A stretch of 64,000 bases of DNA from Wurfbainia villosa. Taxonomy: Eukaryota > Streptophyta > Magnoliopsida > Zingiberales > Zingiberaceae. Shown in pieces: positions 9,902 through 22,869 of this stretch (its first letter is position 1; each line of letters opens with the position of its first letter). A program made the translations under genes and the position numbers. The DNA is taken from the NCBI GenBank assembly GCA_025175895.1, contig CM046004.1, forward strand, positions 49,527,359 through 49,591,358, written 5' to 3'. A model generated the notes under the pieces. The model had not been told where the DNA came from, did not search any database, and was given only the letters and a program-made list of their open reading frames with translations.

Positions 9902-11155
9902 AGGTTCTTTTCTCTTATTAGAATTAGAAGATGAGTTATTAACTTCAATTTACATCGTGGGAGGTTTTGGTTCAAGTGTGTACAAATTTCCTATCAATGC
10001 ACCTGATCAAATAATGTCCCTATTCCTTCTTATAACAACTCTGTCATTAAAAGAAATAGAATATTCATTCATAAACAATTTAGAAACCGAAATTAAATTC
10101 TTTCTAAATAAGGGTACATAAAGGCAATTCTTAAGAACCAAAAGTTTATTTTTCTCAAAAGATAAATGAACATCTTCCACTGCAACAGTCGCCACCTTCG
10201 TGGCATCGCCCAATTACATGATAATCTCCCCTTCAGCCAGTCGTCTGGTTTCCTAGAACCTCTGCAAAGTATTGCAGACATGATCAGTGGCTCCCGTATC
10301 TACACACCAGGTGCCAGTAGATAACACCGCTAAACATGTTTCAATGACTAGACCAAAAGATATACCTTTGTTCTTGCGGTTGGGGCAGTCCTTCTTCCAG
10401 TGTCCAGTTTGCTTACAAGTGAAGCACTTGCCTTTCGGCTTCTTCACTCCTCCCTGAGTACCTCCCACCGCCTTAGCTCCAGTTTGTTTCTTCTTCTTCT
10501 TGCCTTTCGGCTTAGAAGTAGAAATCTTCTGGGTCACCACGGCATGCGTCTGAGCACTCTGACGAAATAGTACCTCTGCCACCTGGAGTTCTGTCAGAAG
10601 TTTTGCCAACGAATACAACCTCTTGTTCATGTTGTAGTTGAGGCGAAAATGCTCAAAACTCCTAAGTAGAGACTGGAGTATGATATCGACCTGGGTTTCC
10701 CCATCGATCTCAGCTCCTAGGACCTCCAGCTCATTCAAATGAGCCATCATCTTGAGAACATGATCCCTCACGGGTGTTCCCTCGACCATGGTGGTCGTCA
10801 TCAAGTTTCTCATGGCCTCTTGCCTCGCACCCCGATTCTGGTGTCCGAAAAGCTCCTTGAGATTGAGCATCATATCTTAAGCAGTGGACATGGCTTGATG
10901 CTGATGTTGCAGTACATTTGACATAGATGCCAAAATGTAACACCGTGCCATCTCATCGGCCTTGATCCACTTCTTATAGCTCTCTCTCTCCTTTTCCCCA
11001 GAATTATCTGCAGGCTTGGGAGGGCACTCTTCGAGGAGTACATATTTGTATTCCTCAGTAGTCAAGACAATGTCTAGATTCCTCTTCCAATCTTCATAGT
11101 TGGGTCCAGTAAGTTTGTTCTCTTTCAGTATCACAACAAGTGGGTTGAAAGTCAT
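9902..11155 (-). pseudogene. Element C gag-protease
   Basis: Starts at the ATG at 11155 (MTFNPLVVILKENKLTG). One stop at about 10877 (TAT to TAA) is followed by an open frame 10873-10253 carrying the rest of gag, the CFTCKQTGHWKKDC zinc knuckle and the protease motif WCVDTGATDHVC. A TAG near 10253 replaces a Gln codon and another stop follows near 10213, after which the protease C-terminus (LSFEKNKLLVLKNCLYVPLF) continues to 10007. Few lesions, so this copy may have been active fairly recently. Confidence 0.85.
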
Positions 11156-12181
11156 TTTGAAAGAAAACCTAAGAATCACATAAATCAAAACATTAGATTT
11201 CAAAAAATTATTGATTCCTCAAACAATAAAATTTTAAAATCAACCAACACCTCTAAACACCGAGAATATCGCATGCCACGATCGTGTGGACGTATACGAA
11301 TTCTACATTTGTAAGAGGAGGTTTTACCCATTAATTTTACTATCTTGTCAACCTAACTTTTTGCCAAGTAAAATTAATAGTGGGTTCCTCTTTGGCCCTA
11401 CAAATAAAAGCAGTGACTCCGATGGGGTGGAAACTTATATTTGTATCTAAGTGTTCGCCATTACTCGGTACCAAGGTAATTATCTCGGGTTATATGCCTT
11501 ACGATGGGCAAGTACACATGCTCCTTAATAATTTCTTATAACCATATTCGACCTAGTGATCCGCAAAAAACTCATCCGATGGGGAGGAAGGCACTCAGAG
11601 CCGATGCACAAGTTTGTTTGCATCACTTGTCAAATCGTAATGGAGGCCGCGAAAATTTATAAAAAAAATCCCTCTCCCACTTAGTAATTTGAAATTGAGG
11701 AATTTTCCTAGCCTACGACATGCATATCAAACAAAAAGCAATAAATATGAAAAATAAATTATTTTGCAACTATGACTCTCGTCGCATCGCTATCTCGTCC
11801 GATCCTCCTACGCCATGTACGAGCCATCCGGAGATCCGAGTCGAGACTAAAACCTATTTTATTTTACATCCATCGATCCTATACTCCACGAGGGAGTGTA
11901 CATGAAATCTAGATCGAAAGTAAAATAAAATAAAGAGCGGCTAAACAATGCCATATTTAATTTACCAAAAACTAAATACTAGCCTCGTCAACCCCGAGGA
12001 TTCACAAAATAAATATTTACACACATACAATCACATACACACATATGGCCATAATAGTCAGATCTTATGCTTGCAATCAAAGAGTTAAACTACGCATATC
12101 CTACTATTATCCGTCACATATAATATATAAAAAAGTGCATAAAAATTAACCGAATCCTAAACACACAAAACGGGAAACCTT
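11156..12181 (-). other. Element C leader
   Basis: 1.03 kb with no credible ORF. It contains three GATGG-apex hairpins (near 11417-11429, 11497-11513 and 11575-11585) and GC stems such as ACTCC-ACGAG-GGAGT near 11884. The same order of elements is found in I and J leaders. Confidence 0.65.
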
Positions 12182-12194
12182 GGTTATGATACCA
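12182..12194 (-). promoter_or_regulatory. Primer-binding site of element C, decayed
   Basis: Minus strand TGGTATCATAACC. Two positions differ from the TGGTATCAGAGCC found in I and J. It would pair poorly with initiator tRNA, so the change probably came after insertion. Confidence 0.75.
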
Positions 12195-12196
12195 AT

Positions 12197-14099
12197 TGAT
12201 GGGTTTTGCATAGCGAGTCCGTGAGGGGAAGCTTCGCTTCCCACTTCACCTCGGTAGCTTGTTCACGGCGATCCCATCGATGTCCCCGGATTAAAAAAAA
12301 AATAATCCTAGTTGTGCTATTCGTTTAGAGAGGTCACTTGAACAAACTAGTTGTTCAAAAGACCATCCTCTATTCTACAAGTAGTCGCGGAATAGATGAT
12401 GTCCGGATCGCCGGTTTTTGTGTTTATGCTCGGGATTCAAGTATTATTTATCCATTTACAGATTTATAACATGCTTCTATTTGAGAAACAAAAACAAGCA
12501 ACAAACAAAAGAAGAAAGTAGAATAGGTATACCTCACGATCTTCTAATGTATGACCTTCCTCCTTCTAGACGTCGTGTGGGCGACGATCCACCAAAAGTC
12601 GAAGCTCCTAGATCGCAAATCTTCCTTCCTTGCTCTTCAAAAGCAAGAGGAAGAATAGAAACAAGGTTTTTCTCCTCACTAGAAACAACCAACAAGGAAC
12701 CAAAGCTTTCCTTGCCGCTGGCCAACTAGATGAAGGAGAAGATGGTGGAAAACAACCAAGACACCAAGGGAAACCCTATATGTTCTTTCCACCACTTAAG
12801 GAGAGGGAGATGGGAGATTTTGGGCGTTGGCCAAGGGCTGGGAAGGGCCTGGAAACCTGCTGGACGTTGGCCACAAGACAAGGAAGAAGAAAGGAAACCT
12901 TGCCTTATTTGGTGCCTGGCCTAGCCTCCAAACCCTAACCCTAATCCTAATCCTATCTCAACTAGGATTCCCTTCTCTTGGTGCCAAAGCCTTGCTCTCT
13001 TCAATGTGTGTTCACGCCAACCCCTTTGACACCCTTTTATAGAGTTAGGGATAAGTCATGAATTAATCTCCTCCATTGGTTCTAGGGATTTATTCTCAAC
13101 CGTCGGATCTAGAGATTTAATCTCAACCATCGGATCTTAGAGATCTAATCTCTACCAATGGATCTTAGACTTTTGTTTCTATCCATTGGATCTAAGCATC
13201 ATGAGGTGTTAATAGGCTACATTAGGGACCATGAGGAGGAGTTGGATCTTGGCCACCCATGGATCAAGCCCACATAAATTCCGATCCACTAATGATGATC
13301 CAATCCACTAAAGGTTCATCATTGATCTACCTCACCAACCCCCATATGATAATATGGGCTCCATATATTATTTGTACATTTTCTCCCTGTGTTTAAGATC
13401 TCGAATGTCCATCAATTAATTAATTTACTGACCATTAATTAATCAACATCTAACTCCTTGAGTAGTACCACTCAACCTTTTCATCATGTCGGACCAAGTC
13501 CACCTGCAGGGTTTACATGATGAACCTTATGAGCTCCTCAAGGGGACATCATCATCCTAATATATAGGACATGGTTTCCTCCTATAATCAATGGCACACC
13601 ATATAAATAATATCATCTCCCAACTTACCGAGCCTATCGATTTAATCTATAAATCTCGCACATTGGTAAATCAAAGAGATGAGTACTAAGTATATGTGCC
13701 CGTTATTATATCGGGATTAAGAGCATCTACTAAATAATATCTGAGGTCCGATTCAATTATGTAGTCATCAATAAATCGAATCGCCTCTAAGTCAGTTCTG
13801 CTCAATACACACAAAGTGCACTAGTGTGATTCTATGGTCAAGACAAACCAATACCAAATCACTCTACAACCATTCCGATGGTTTGTCCAAAGCCATCTCG
13901 GTTGTGAGCCTTTGCTTATACTTTTCAAGGGGCCGATAATATGGTCTCCTTTGTGACACCACACACCATGTTATCTACAATGTAAAGTATTAGACAATAT
14001 TGCATAACCATAAAAATATGCAAACAATGATCATGTGATTCTTATTCCAAAATAAAGATGTTCATACAAAAGATAGACTTTTCAGTATACATCCCTACA
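12197..14099 (-). repeat. Element C 5' LTR
   Basis: 1903 bp pair of 5266-7201. TATAAAAGG on the minus strand at 13033-13041, 27-bp repeats at 13085-13170. It ends ...CCCTACA at 14099, followed by the target duplication. Confidence 0.9.
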
Positions 14100-14104
14100 A
14101 ATAA

Positions 14105-16803
14105 CTTATCTTCTAATTCCAATAAGAGAAAAGAACCTTCGAAGATGAACCAAACATATCTTTGGCATCTAAGGCTAGGTCATATTAACCTAAGCAGAAT
14201 TCAAAGGTTGATAGCTGATGGACCCCTGGGTTTATTAGCGGTGGAAGATTTCCCAACCTACGAATCTTGCTTGGAGGGTAAAATGACCAAGAGGCCTTTT
14301 AAGGCCAAGGGGTATAGAGTCAAAGATGTCTTGGAATTGGTTCATTCTGATTTGTGTTGTCCTATGTCTATCCAGGCAAGAGGTGACTTTGAATATTTTG
14401 TCTCTTTTATAGATGATTATTCAAGGTATGGATACATTTACTTGATGCGCCAGAAGTCTGAATGCTTTGACAAGTTTAAAGAATTCAAGGATGATGTAGA
14501 GAAACGTCTGGGTAAAAGTATCAATACACTACGATCTGATCGTGGTGGTGAGTACCTCTTGGGAGAGTTTTGGAATTACTTAACAGAGGCTGGGATTCAA
14601 TCCCAATTGTCTGCACCTGGCACACCCTAACAGAATGGTGTAGCAGAGCGAATGAATATGACTCTTATGGAGATGGTTAGATCGATGATGAGTTATTCTG
14701 AGTTGCCAAATTCATTCTAAGGATTTACTCTAGATACGGTAGTGTATATTCTAAACTTGGTACCATCTAAATTAGTGCCTTCTACTCCCACAGAAATGTG
14801 GACTGGGCGATAGCCTAGTCTGAGACATATTCGGATTTGGGGGAGTCCAGCACATGTGCTGAAGGCAGATGCTGCTAAATTGAAACCTCATATAGAAGTG
14901 TGCATGTTCATTGGCTATCCTATAGAAAGAAAAGGTGGTTTGTTTTATAGTCCTAGAGATCAGAGGGTGATCGTTAGCACGAACACCATATTTCTAGAGG
15001 AAGATTATGTGAGGAACCACAAGCCCATGAGTAAGATTGTTCTGAAGGAACTGAGAGGGGAAGTCACTACTTCAGTACCACTGATACAAGAGGATATACC
15101 ACAAGTCAATACACCGCGTGTCACAGAGGATACACAGGTGATACCTCGTCGTAGTGGGAGGGTTGTTAGACAGCCTGATAGATTCATGTTATTAAGAGAA
15201 TCTTCTGATTTGATCTCTGGCGAACATGAACCTGATCCCTGGACATATGACAAGGCGATCCAAGATAAAGATGCGGTATCTTGGCAAAGAGCGATGAATT
15301 CTGAGATTGAATCTATGGATTCAAATAAGGTCTGAAAGCTAATAGAACCACCCAATGGTGTAAAAGCCATGTGATGCAAGTGGATCTACAAAATAAAGAG
15401 AGGAATAGATGGGAAGGTTGAGACCTTCAAAGCAAGGCTTGTTGCGAAGGGCTATACTTAGAAAGAGGGTATCGATTATGAGGAGACCTTTTCATCGGTA
15501 GCCATGCTTAAGTCTATTTGGATTCTCTTATGTATTGCTGCTCATATGGATTATGAGGAATGGAAGATGGATGTCAAGACAACTTTCCTTAATGGAAGTC
15601 TTAAGGAGAACATCTATATGAATCAACCAAAGGGATTCATTGCAAAGGGCAAAGAGCATCTTTTGTGCAAGCTTAATCAGTCTATTTATGGATTGAAGCA
15701 AGCTTCAAGATCTTGGAACATCCGCTTTGATGAGGTAATCCAGTCTTATAGATTTATTCAAAGTCTAGATGAGTCTTATGTATACAAGAGATGTGACGGA
15801 AAGGTAGTGGTATTTCTTGTACTATACGTAGATGACATTTTGTTAATTGGCAACAATGTCAAGGTGTTATCAGACGTAAGGGTATGGTTGTCCAAATAGT
15901 TTGATATGAAGGACATGGGAGAAGTGGGACATATCCTTGGGATCAAGGTTTTAAGGGATAGCAAGAAAAGGATGTTGTGCTTATCTCATGCTTCATACAT
16001 AGACACGATTATTTATCATTTTAGCATGCAAAACTCCAAGAAAGGTTTTCTACCTTTCAGGCATGGAGTTCTTTTATCTAAGGAGATGTGTCCTAGAACA
16101 TCTAAGGAGATAGAGGAGATGAAGGTGGTTCCTTATGTTTCAACAGTAGGAAGCCTCATGTATGTTATGCTATGTATGAGATCGGATATTTGCTTTGTCG
16201 TTGGCATGATTAGTAGATATCAGAGTAATCCAGGATAGGGACATTGGACTGCGGTAAAACATATATTAAAGTACCTGAGAAGGACAAGGAATTATATGCT
16301 AGTTTACCAAGCAGACCGATTACTCTCTGTGGGTTACATAGATTTCGACTTCCAATCAGATAGGGATAACAGTAAGTCTACCTCTGGTTTTGTGTTTACT
16401 TTGAGAGGTGGAGCCATTGTATGGAGGAGTGTCAAGGAGAAATGCATGGTGGACTCTACCATGGAAGCTGAGTATGTGGCAACCTATTAGGCGGCCAAAG
16501 AAGTTGTGTGGCTCAGGAACTTCTTGATGGACTTAGATGTGATTCTTGGTTTGCCCAGAACTATCATAATTTATTGTGATAATAGTGGTGCAGTTGCAAA
16601 CTCGAAGGAACCATGAGCCCATAAGGCAAGTAAACACATAAAGCGCAAGTACCACCTGATACAAGAAATCATAAAGCGAGGAGAAGTTGCTGTGGCCAAG
16701 ATTGCATCAGAGGAAAACCTGGCAGATCCTTTCACTAAGGCCCTTCCAGCAAGAGCTTTTGATAGGCATGTGGAGGGAATGGAAATCAGATGTATGATAG
16801 TAT
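14105..16803 (+). pseudogene. Element B integrase, RT and RNase H, decayed
   Basis: Continues B's polyprotein after C. The pre-integrase WHLRLGHINL segment and rve core occupy 14144-14800, RT about 15340-16050 with LYVDDILLIGNN near 15830, and RNase H about 16290-16790 with YCDNSGAVAN. The frame is preserved almost throughout but interrupted by about twelve stops. Several sit where C, I or J have CAG (15460, 15897, 16237), CAA (14628), TGG (14717, 15335) or CGA (16614). The natural end is MEIRCMIV-stop at about 16803. The pattern points to point-mutation decay and not to rearrangement. Confidence 0.88.
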
Positions 16804-16838
16804 AAGGACAGTATAGTCTTTTAGTATATGTTGGAGAT

Positions 16839-17235
16839 TGTTGGGATGTATACTAAAAAGTCTATCTTTTGTATAAACATCTTTATTTTTGAAATAAGAA
16901 TCACATGGTCATTGTTTGCATATTTATGGTTATTCATATTGTCTAATACATTACATTGTAGATAACATGGTGTGTAGTGTCACACGGGAGATCATGTTAT
17001 CAGTTTCTTATAAAGTATAAGTAAAGGCTCACAACCTAAATGGTTATGGACAAACCATTGGAATTGTTGTAGTGTGATTTAGTATTGGTTTATCTTGGCC
17101 ATTGAATTACACTAGTATACTTTGTGTGTATTGAGCAGGACTGACATAGAGGTGATTCAATTTATTGCTGACTACATAATTTAATCAGACCTCAGAAATT
17201 ATGTTGTACATGCTCTTAATTCCGATATAATAACA
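16839..17235 (+). repeat. Element B 3' LTR, first part
   Basis: Starts TGTTGGGATGTATACT after a weak polypurine stretch (16829-16838). It is interrupted after TAACA (17231-17235) by element E and continues at 55048. Confidence 0.88.
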
Positions 17236-19034
17236 TGTTGGACTTTCCGTGCCGCAAAAACCACTTTTTGCGTTTCAAAAACCTTTGAAGCCCGACTATG
17301 GATCCGTGTAAAGATATAAAAAAAAACATGTATGTGTTTAAATACACTAGATCTACCCTAGATATATAAGATGAGATCATTACCCTCGCAGCGATGCCCT
17401 TTGCTTATCCCGCTTGTCCAAATGCTTTGCCGGAACTCAAGAGTGTCAAGTGTACACTCCTCTATAGGTATCCACATGGACAATTGGTGGAGAAACACAA
17501 CCTAGAGTGTGCTAGCACCCCTTGGAATTTTAGGCCAAAGTAGATCATTGGGAGAGAGCTTGAGAGGAAGATGATCCAAGGAAGAAGAAGATGGAGTTAC
17601 TCACAAAATAAATTCACACCATGATGAATAGTGGCCGACTACTTCAATGGGTGGGGGGTTACATACATGCATGTAACTCCAAGAGCCAATGGCTCTTGGT
17701 CTCCCTCATGAGGTGGCACGACATGATAAGTCCATGATGATGTGGAACATCATCATTGGCTGGCCCACATGCCATGTCACCATTACATGACAATTGGTAA
17801 AGTCAAAATTGACCATTCATCTTCCCTCTCAACTTAAGTCAAACTTGTCCTCTTATCTCCCATGGTTGATCAAATCTAACCACTTAATTCAAGTCAATTT
17901 GATTTAATGAAACTCTATTCATTAATCTAAATTGACTCAATGAATCAAATCTAAATTAAACTCATTCAACACTTGAATCAAATTGAGTCTAACTCAATTA
18001 GTCTAATTTGGATTACTCTTAATCCAATTTGGTTCATCCCATGAACCTAATCCTCATGGTTCATCATATGAACCTAATCTCCATCTAATTTCCCTTTATG
18101 TGTTACCCTATAGGTTCTTATAACGTTGGCAATGATTCTAAACAAATTTAGGAACATAAGCAATGAGCGGTATCTAGCAATAAATCATTGCTACCCAAGT
18201 TACAAGAATGTTGAGCTCCAACATCACCTTTGTGACTTTCATGATATGTGACAATGTCCCTCTATTCTTGACATCTAGATTGACGAATTAAGGCATAGAC
18301 CGTGTCATCCTCGGTACAATCTATATCTTGAACTCGAAGTAGACTCACTCTAATCAAATGTGCTCAATATCTCATATTGACTCATTTGGGTAAGGCCATG
18401 CACTTCGTGGTCTCACTCTATCAAGAATAACGATGTCACTCTAATCATATAGGAGGGATAGATCCCATCTACATCACTCACATCCCTCCTCATAATTTGT
18501 TACATACCCAGTAATCGCCTTTATAGTCCACCCATTTACGGGTGACATTTGACGAAGCCAAAGTATGCAACTCCTTATGTAGGGAACCATGGTGACTTCA
18601 GGTCCAAGAACTAATAGTCACATGAGAAAGTATATGACACTCATATAACGATCCATGATACTTTCTCATGGTGGGTCATTCAGTATACATTCTCTAATGC
18701 ATACCCCTGTGTCAAATTGATATCTCATATCCATGACTTGTGAGATCAAGTCATCGAGTTGACCTACATGCTAGTGTCTACGCATTAACATTGTCCCTGA
18801 ATTTTAATACTTGACTAGGAATGATTAAGAGTAGTGTTCTCTAATCATCTCATTATCCATTCAACCAATCGATTGATATAGATAAGAACCTTCTACTCAA
18901 GGATGTTATTATACTTAGTTTATTTGGCACCAATACAAGTAAATATAATAATCATGCCTTTATAAATAGGAATATGTTACAATAAAGTCCATACAACAAT
19001 CATCACATGATTGTCTCTAGGGCTTTCACTAACA
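17236..19034 (-). repeat. Element E 3' LTR
   Basis: 1799 bp, plus-strand ends TGTTGGACTTTCC and TTTCACTAACA. A TTTATAAAGG box on the minus strand lies near 18957. It contains repeated AATCAAATTGA-like AT-rich words at 17860-18040. Confidence 0.88.
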
Positions 19035-19048
19035 ATCTCCCACTGGCA
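19035..19048 (-). promoter_or_regulatory. Polypurine tract of element E
   Basis: CCAGTGGGAGAT on the minus strand, adjoining the 3' LTR. Confidence 0.75.
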
Positions 19049-19108
19049 CTAGTGCCAATCACCATAGTATCTAATTCCCAATGACCTAGTGTGACCATCA
19101 TGCTTTTT

Positions 19109-20644
19109 CTATGCCAAAGCATTGGTCAAGGGATCTGTGATGTTAGCCTCTGTGGGTACTCTGCAAATCTTCACATCTCCTCTATCGATAATCTCTCGAA
19201 TGAGATAGAAGCGCCGTAGTATGTGTTTGGTCCGCTGGTGTGAGCGAGGTTCCTTAGCCTGTGCAATCACTCCATTGTTGTCACAATAGAGCTCTATGGG
19301 ATCTTCTATGCTAGGAACCACCCCAAGCTCAGTAATGAACTTGCAGATCCAAATTGCCTCCTTTGCTGCCTCAGATGTAGCGATATACTCAGCTTCTGTT
19401 GTAGAATCAGCAACTGTGTCCTGCTTCGAACTCTTCCACCTCATAGCGCCACCATTCAAGCAAAACACAAACCTTGACTGTGATCTATAATCATCCTAGT
19501 CAGTTTAAAAGCTGGCATCGCTGTAACCCTTTATAGCTAACTTCTCATCGCCTCCAAATATCAAGAAATATTATTTAGTCCTTCTCAAGTACTTAAGAAT
19601 ACTCTTGACTGATATCCAGTGACGCTCACCTGGATCTGATTGGTATCTACTCGTCATGCTCAAAGCATACGAGACATCAGGATGAGTACACGACATGACA
19701 TACATGATAGATCCTATAGCAGATGCATAAGGGATCTTATCCATGCGGTCTCTCTCCTCTTTAGAAGAGGGTCTTTGAGTCTTTGAAAGACTCACACCAT
19801 GTGACATTGGCAGAAGTCCCTTCTTGGAATTATGCATGGCAAATTGTAGTAATACCGTGTCAATATATGTACTCTGACTTAGGCCAAGCAATATCTTAGA
19901 TCTATCTCTATAGATCTTGATGCCTAAAATACAGGCTGCTTCACCTAAGTCTTTCATTGAGAAGCACGTCCCTAGCCAAGTTTTCACAGACTGTAGCGAA
20001 GGGATGTCATTCCCAATGAGTAGTATGTCATCCACATACAATACAAGAAAGACAACTGTGTTCCCATTAACCCTCTTTTAGGCACAGGGTTCATCTTCAT
20101 TCTTAATGAAACCAAACTATTTGATTGCATCATCGAATCAAAGATTCCAGCTCCGAAAAGCTTGCTTTAGCCCATAAATGGACCTTTGCAGCTTGAATAC
20201 TTTCCCAGTATGTTGTGGATCTACAAAACCCTCAGGTTGTGTCATGTACACATCCTCGAGTATGTTTCCATTCAGAAACACGGTTTTGACATCCATCTGC
20301 TGGATCTCATAATCGTGGTATGTTGCAATAGCAAGCATGATCCGAATGGACTTAAACATTGCCACTGGAGAAAAGGTTTCATCATAGTCAATACCATGAA
20401 TTTGCTTGAAACCTTTAGCCACCAATCGGCCCTTATAGGTATGCGTAAGTCCATCCATGTCAGTCTTTCTCTTAAAGACCCACTTACACCCAATGGGTTT
20501 GACCCCTTCAGGTGGATCAACCAAAGTCCATACTTGGATGGTGTACATGGATTCCATCTCGGATCTCATGGCCTTTAGCCATTTCTCATAGTCTGGACTC
20601 ATCACAACTTCCTGATAGGAGGTAGGCTCATTCTCAATGAGCAT
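19109..20644 (-). pseudogene. Element E reverse transcriptase and RNase H
   Basis: Three open segments in order on the minus strand. 20644-20138 is the N-terminal RT with TIQVWTLVDPPEGVKPIGCKW and DVKTVFLNGNILEDVYM. 20041-19571 starts at the catalytic YVDDILLIGND. 19468-19109 is RNase H with DSTTEAEYIATSEA and YCDNNGVIAQ. Stops between segments replace sense codons (for example near 20138). The domains are otherwise well kept and differ clearly from family 1, so this is another copia lineage. Confidence 0.82.
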
Positions 20645-21746
20645 AACGTCATCATGGTCAGAAAAGGGAAATGACTATCACTCAGGCTTACGACGTACCC
20701 TATCAGACCTACGAAGAGGTGGGTTTACTTGAACAGGTGGTTGTTCCACAACTCTTTGTGCAACAATCTCATCACCCACAACACTTTGTGGTTCCTATTC
20801 AACCTCCATTTAGGCCTCAGTGCTATCATCCTTCTCTTGAATTTCTTCAAGATCGAACGTACTCCCACTAGTTTTTCTTGAAACAAATTTCCTTTCTAGA
20901 AAAACCCCAGTCTTTTCCACAAACACTTTGTGCTGACTGGGAATGTAGAAGTAATATCCCTTCGTGTCCTTGGGATATGCAACAAAATATCACTTGTCAA
21001 ATTTGGGTCCCAGTTTGTTTGAGACTTGACGCCGAACGTAAGCCTCACAACCCCAAATCCTCATGAAAGACATCTTGGGATTTCTCCCTGTCCATATCGT
21101 ATATGGTGTCTTTATCACAGCCTTGGATGGTACACGGTTAAGGGTGAAGGCTGCTGTGTCTAGAGCATATCCCTAAAACGATATAGGAAGATCTTTATGC
21201 CCCATCATAGATCGTACCATATCTAATAGGGTACGATTCCTCCTTTCAGACGCACCATTCCACTATGGTGTTCCAGGAGGAGTGAGTTGGGATATAATCC
21301 CACACTCAGCTAGATAGTCATGAAACTCATGGCAAAGGTATTCACCACCTCGATCTGATCGAAATATCTTAACACTCTTGCCAAGCTGGTTTTGTACTTC
21401 ATTCTTGAATTTTTTGAACTTTTCAAAGGATTCTGATTTATGTGTCATGAGATACACAACCATATCTACTGAAGTCATTAGTAAATGTAATGAAGTACTT
21501 GTAACCACCTTTAGCAGCAACATTGAAAGGGCCACATACATCACTATGTATAAGTCCTAACAAGTCTGTTGCTCTTTCACTGTGTCCACTAAAGGGAGTC
21601 TTGGTCATCTTGCCTAAAAGAAAAGACACGCATGTCTCATATGATTTAAAATCAAATGAGTCTAGCAGCCCATCCTTATGGAGTTGAGATAAGCGACTCT
21701 CATTTATGTGACCTAAGCGACAATGCCAGAGATAGGTTTGGTTCAA
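20645..21746 (-). pseudogene. Element E integrase
   Basis: The pre-integrase segment WHCRLGHINESRLSQL starts at 21746. The core is split between 21746-21438 and 21544-21263 by a frameshift. Asp in LIHSDVCGP and Asp in FRSDRGGEYL are visible. A stop at 21262 falls where Gln is expected (GTP-stop-WNG). The C-terminal linker (20645-21262) keeps family words such as IWGCEAYVRRQV but has several stops, including one at a former Trp. Confidence 0.75.
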
Positions 21747-21892
21747 CTCATTTAACTTGAACCTTTTGGTACTTATGTTATAGATAGGGCTCTCTAAGTC
21801 TAGAAAATAAGTCCGTTCATTAGAGGTGCACTACAATTGAACATATCATTTAAATAAACTGAACAACATTTGTTCTTTATTATAAATGTAAA

Positions 21893-22869
21893 TCATTTCT
21901 TGTCCAAACAAGAAACCAAAATTATATTTTTAGTCAAAGCAAGCACATAATAACATTCATCTAATTCTAGTACAAGCCCAGAGGGCAGAGATATATCATA
22001 AGTTCCTACAGCAACAATAACAACTCTTGCTCCATTGCCTACTCGTAGGTCCACCTCGCCCTTTGTTAATGCCTTGCTATTTCTCAGCGCCTGCACATTG
22101 GTACAAATGTGAGATGCACATCCGGTATCTAATACCCATGATGAAGAAATAGATAGATTGACTTCTATAACATTTATACTTGAAGTAGAAGTCTCACTTC
22201 TCTTCTTCTTAAGATCTTCCAGGTAAGCTTTGCAGTTACGCTTCCAGTGTCCAGCTTCCTTACAGTGGAAGCAAGCCCCTTCTTTGGCCACCCCTCCTTC
22301 GGGTTTCGGTTCTTTGCCTTTGCCCTTGGCTTGGGACTTTCCCTTACCTTTAGGCTTGCCCTTGCCTTTCTTCTTTTGCACCATCAAAATGGAGTCAGAT
22401 TTTCCCTTCTTAAGGTTAAGCTCAGCAGTTCTCAACATGCTGAGCATCTCAGGTAGTGACTTATCAATTTCATTCATGTTGTAATTCATGACAAATTGAT
22501 TGTAGGCTTGTGGAAAAGAATGCAAGATCAGGTCAGTGGCCACCTCTTGGCCAAGTGGGAATCTCAATCTCTGTAGGTTTTCTACGTACCCAATCATCTT
22601 GAGTACATAGGGACCTATGGGAGTCCCATCTTGCATTTTCGATTTAAATAATGCCTTAGAGACTTCATATCTCTCGTGCCTTGCTTGTCCTTGATATAAT
22701 TGACGAAGATGTTCAACCATATCATAAGTATTCATGAACTTGTGTTGCTTCTAAAGCTTAGAGTTCATGGTCGCGAGCATGAGACATGACACATCTAATG
22801 CATCATCTTGATGCTTCTTGTAAGCATCTTTGTCAGCTCGTGAGGCAGTGGCAGGAGGTGCCTCCGGAA
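21893..22869 (-). pseudogene. Element E gag C-terminal part and protease
   Basis: 280 open codons (22735-21893). Gag alpha-helical region, a lysine/glycine-rich basic stretch, zinc knuckle CFHCKEAGHWKRNC, then protease WVLDTGCASHIC. Upstream 22736-22869 is still gag with a TAG near 22750. It is interrupted at 22870 by element F; the N-terminus is at 31137-31266. The joined frame across F is consistent, with the duplicated CGGAA counted once. Confidence 0.85.

Larger units (their letters stand above)
5266..14099 (-). mobile_element. Element C: complete family-1 copia element
   Basis: 8.8 kb, with LTRs 5266-7201 (3') and 12197-14099 (5'), and with primer site, leader, gag, protease, integrase, RT and RNase H in copia order on the minus strand. 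It is flanked by the perfect target duplication AATAA (5261-5265 and 14100-14104). B resumes exactly at 14105, so C jumped into a member of its own family. The two LTRs differ by scattered substitutions and one deletion of about 40 bp near 12310, so it is not very recent. Confidence 0.93.
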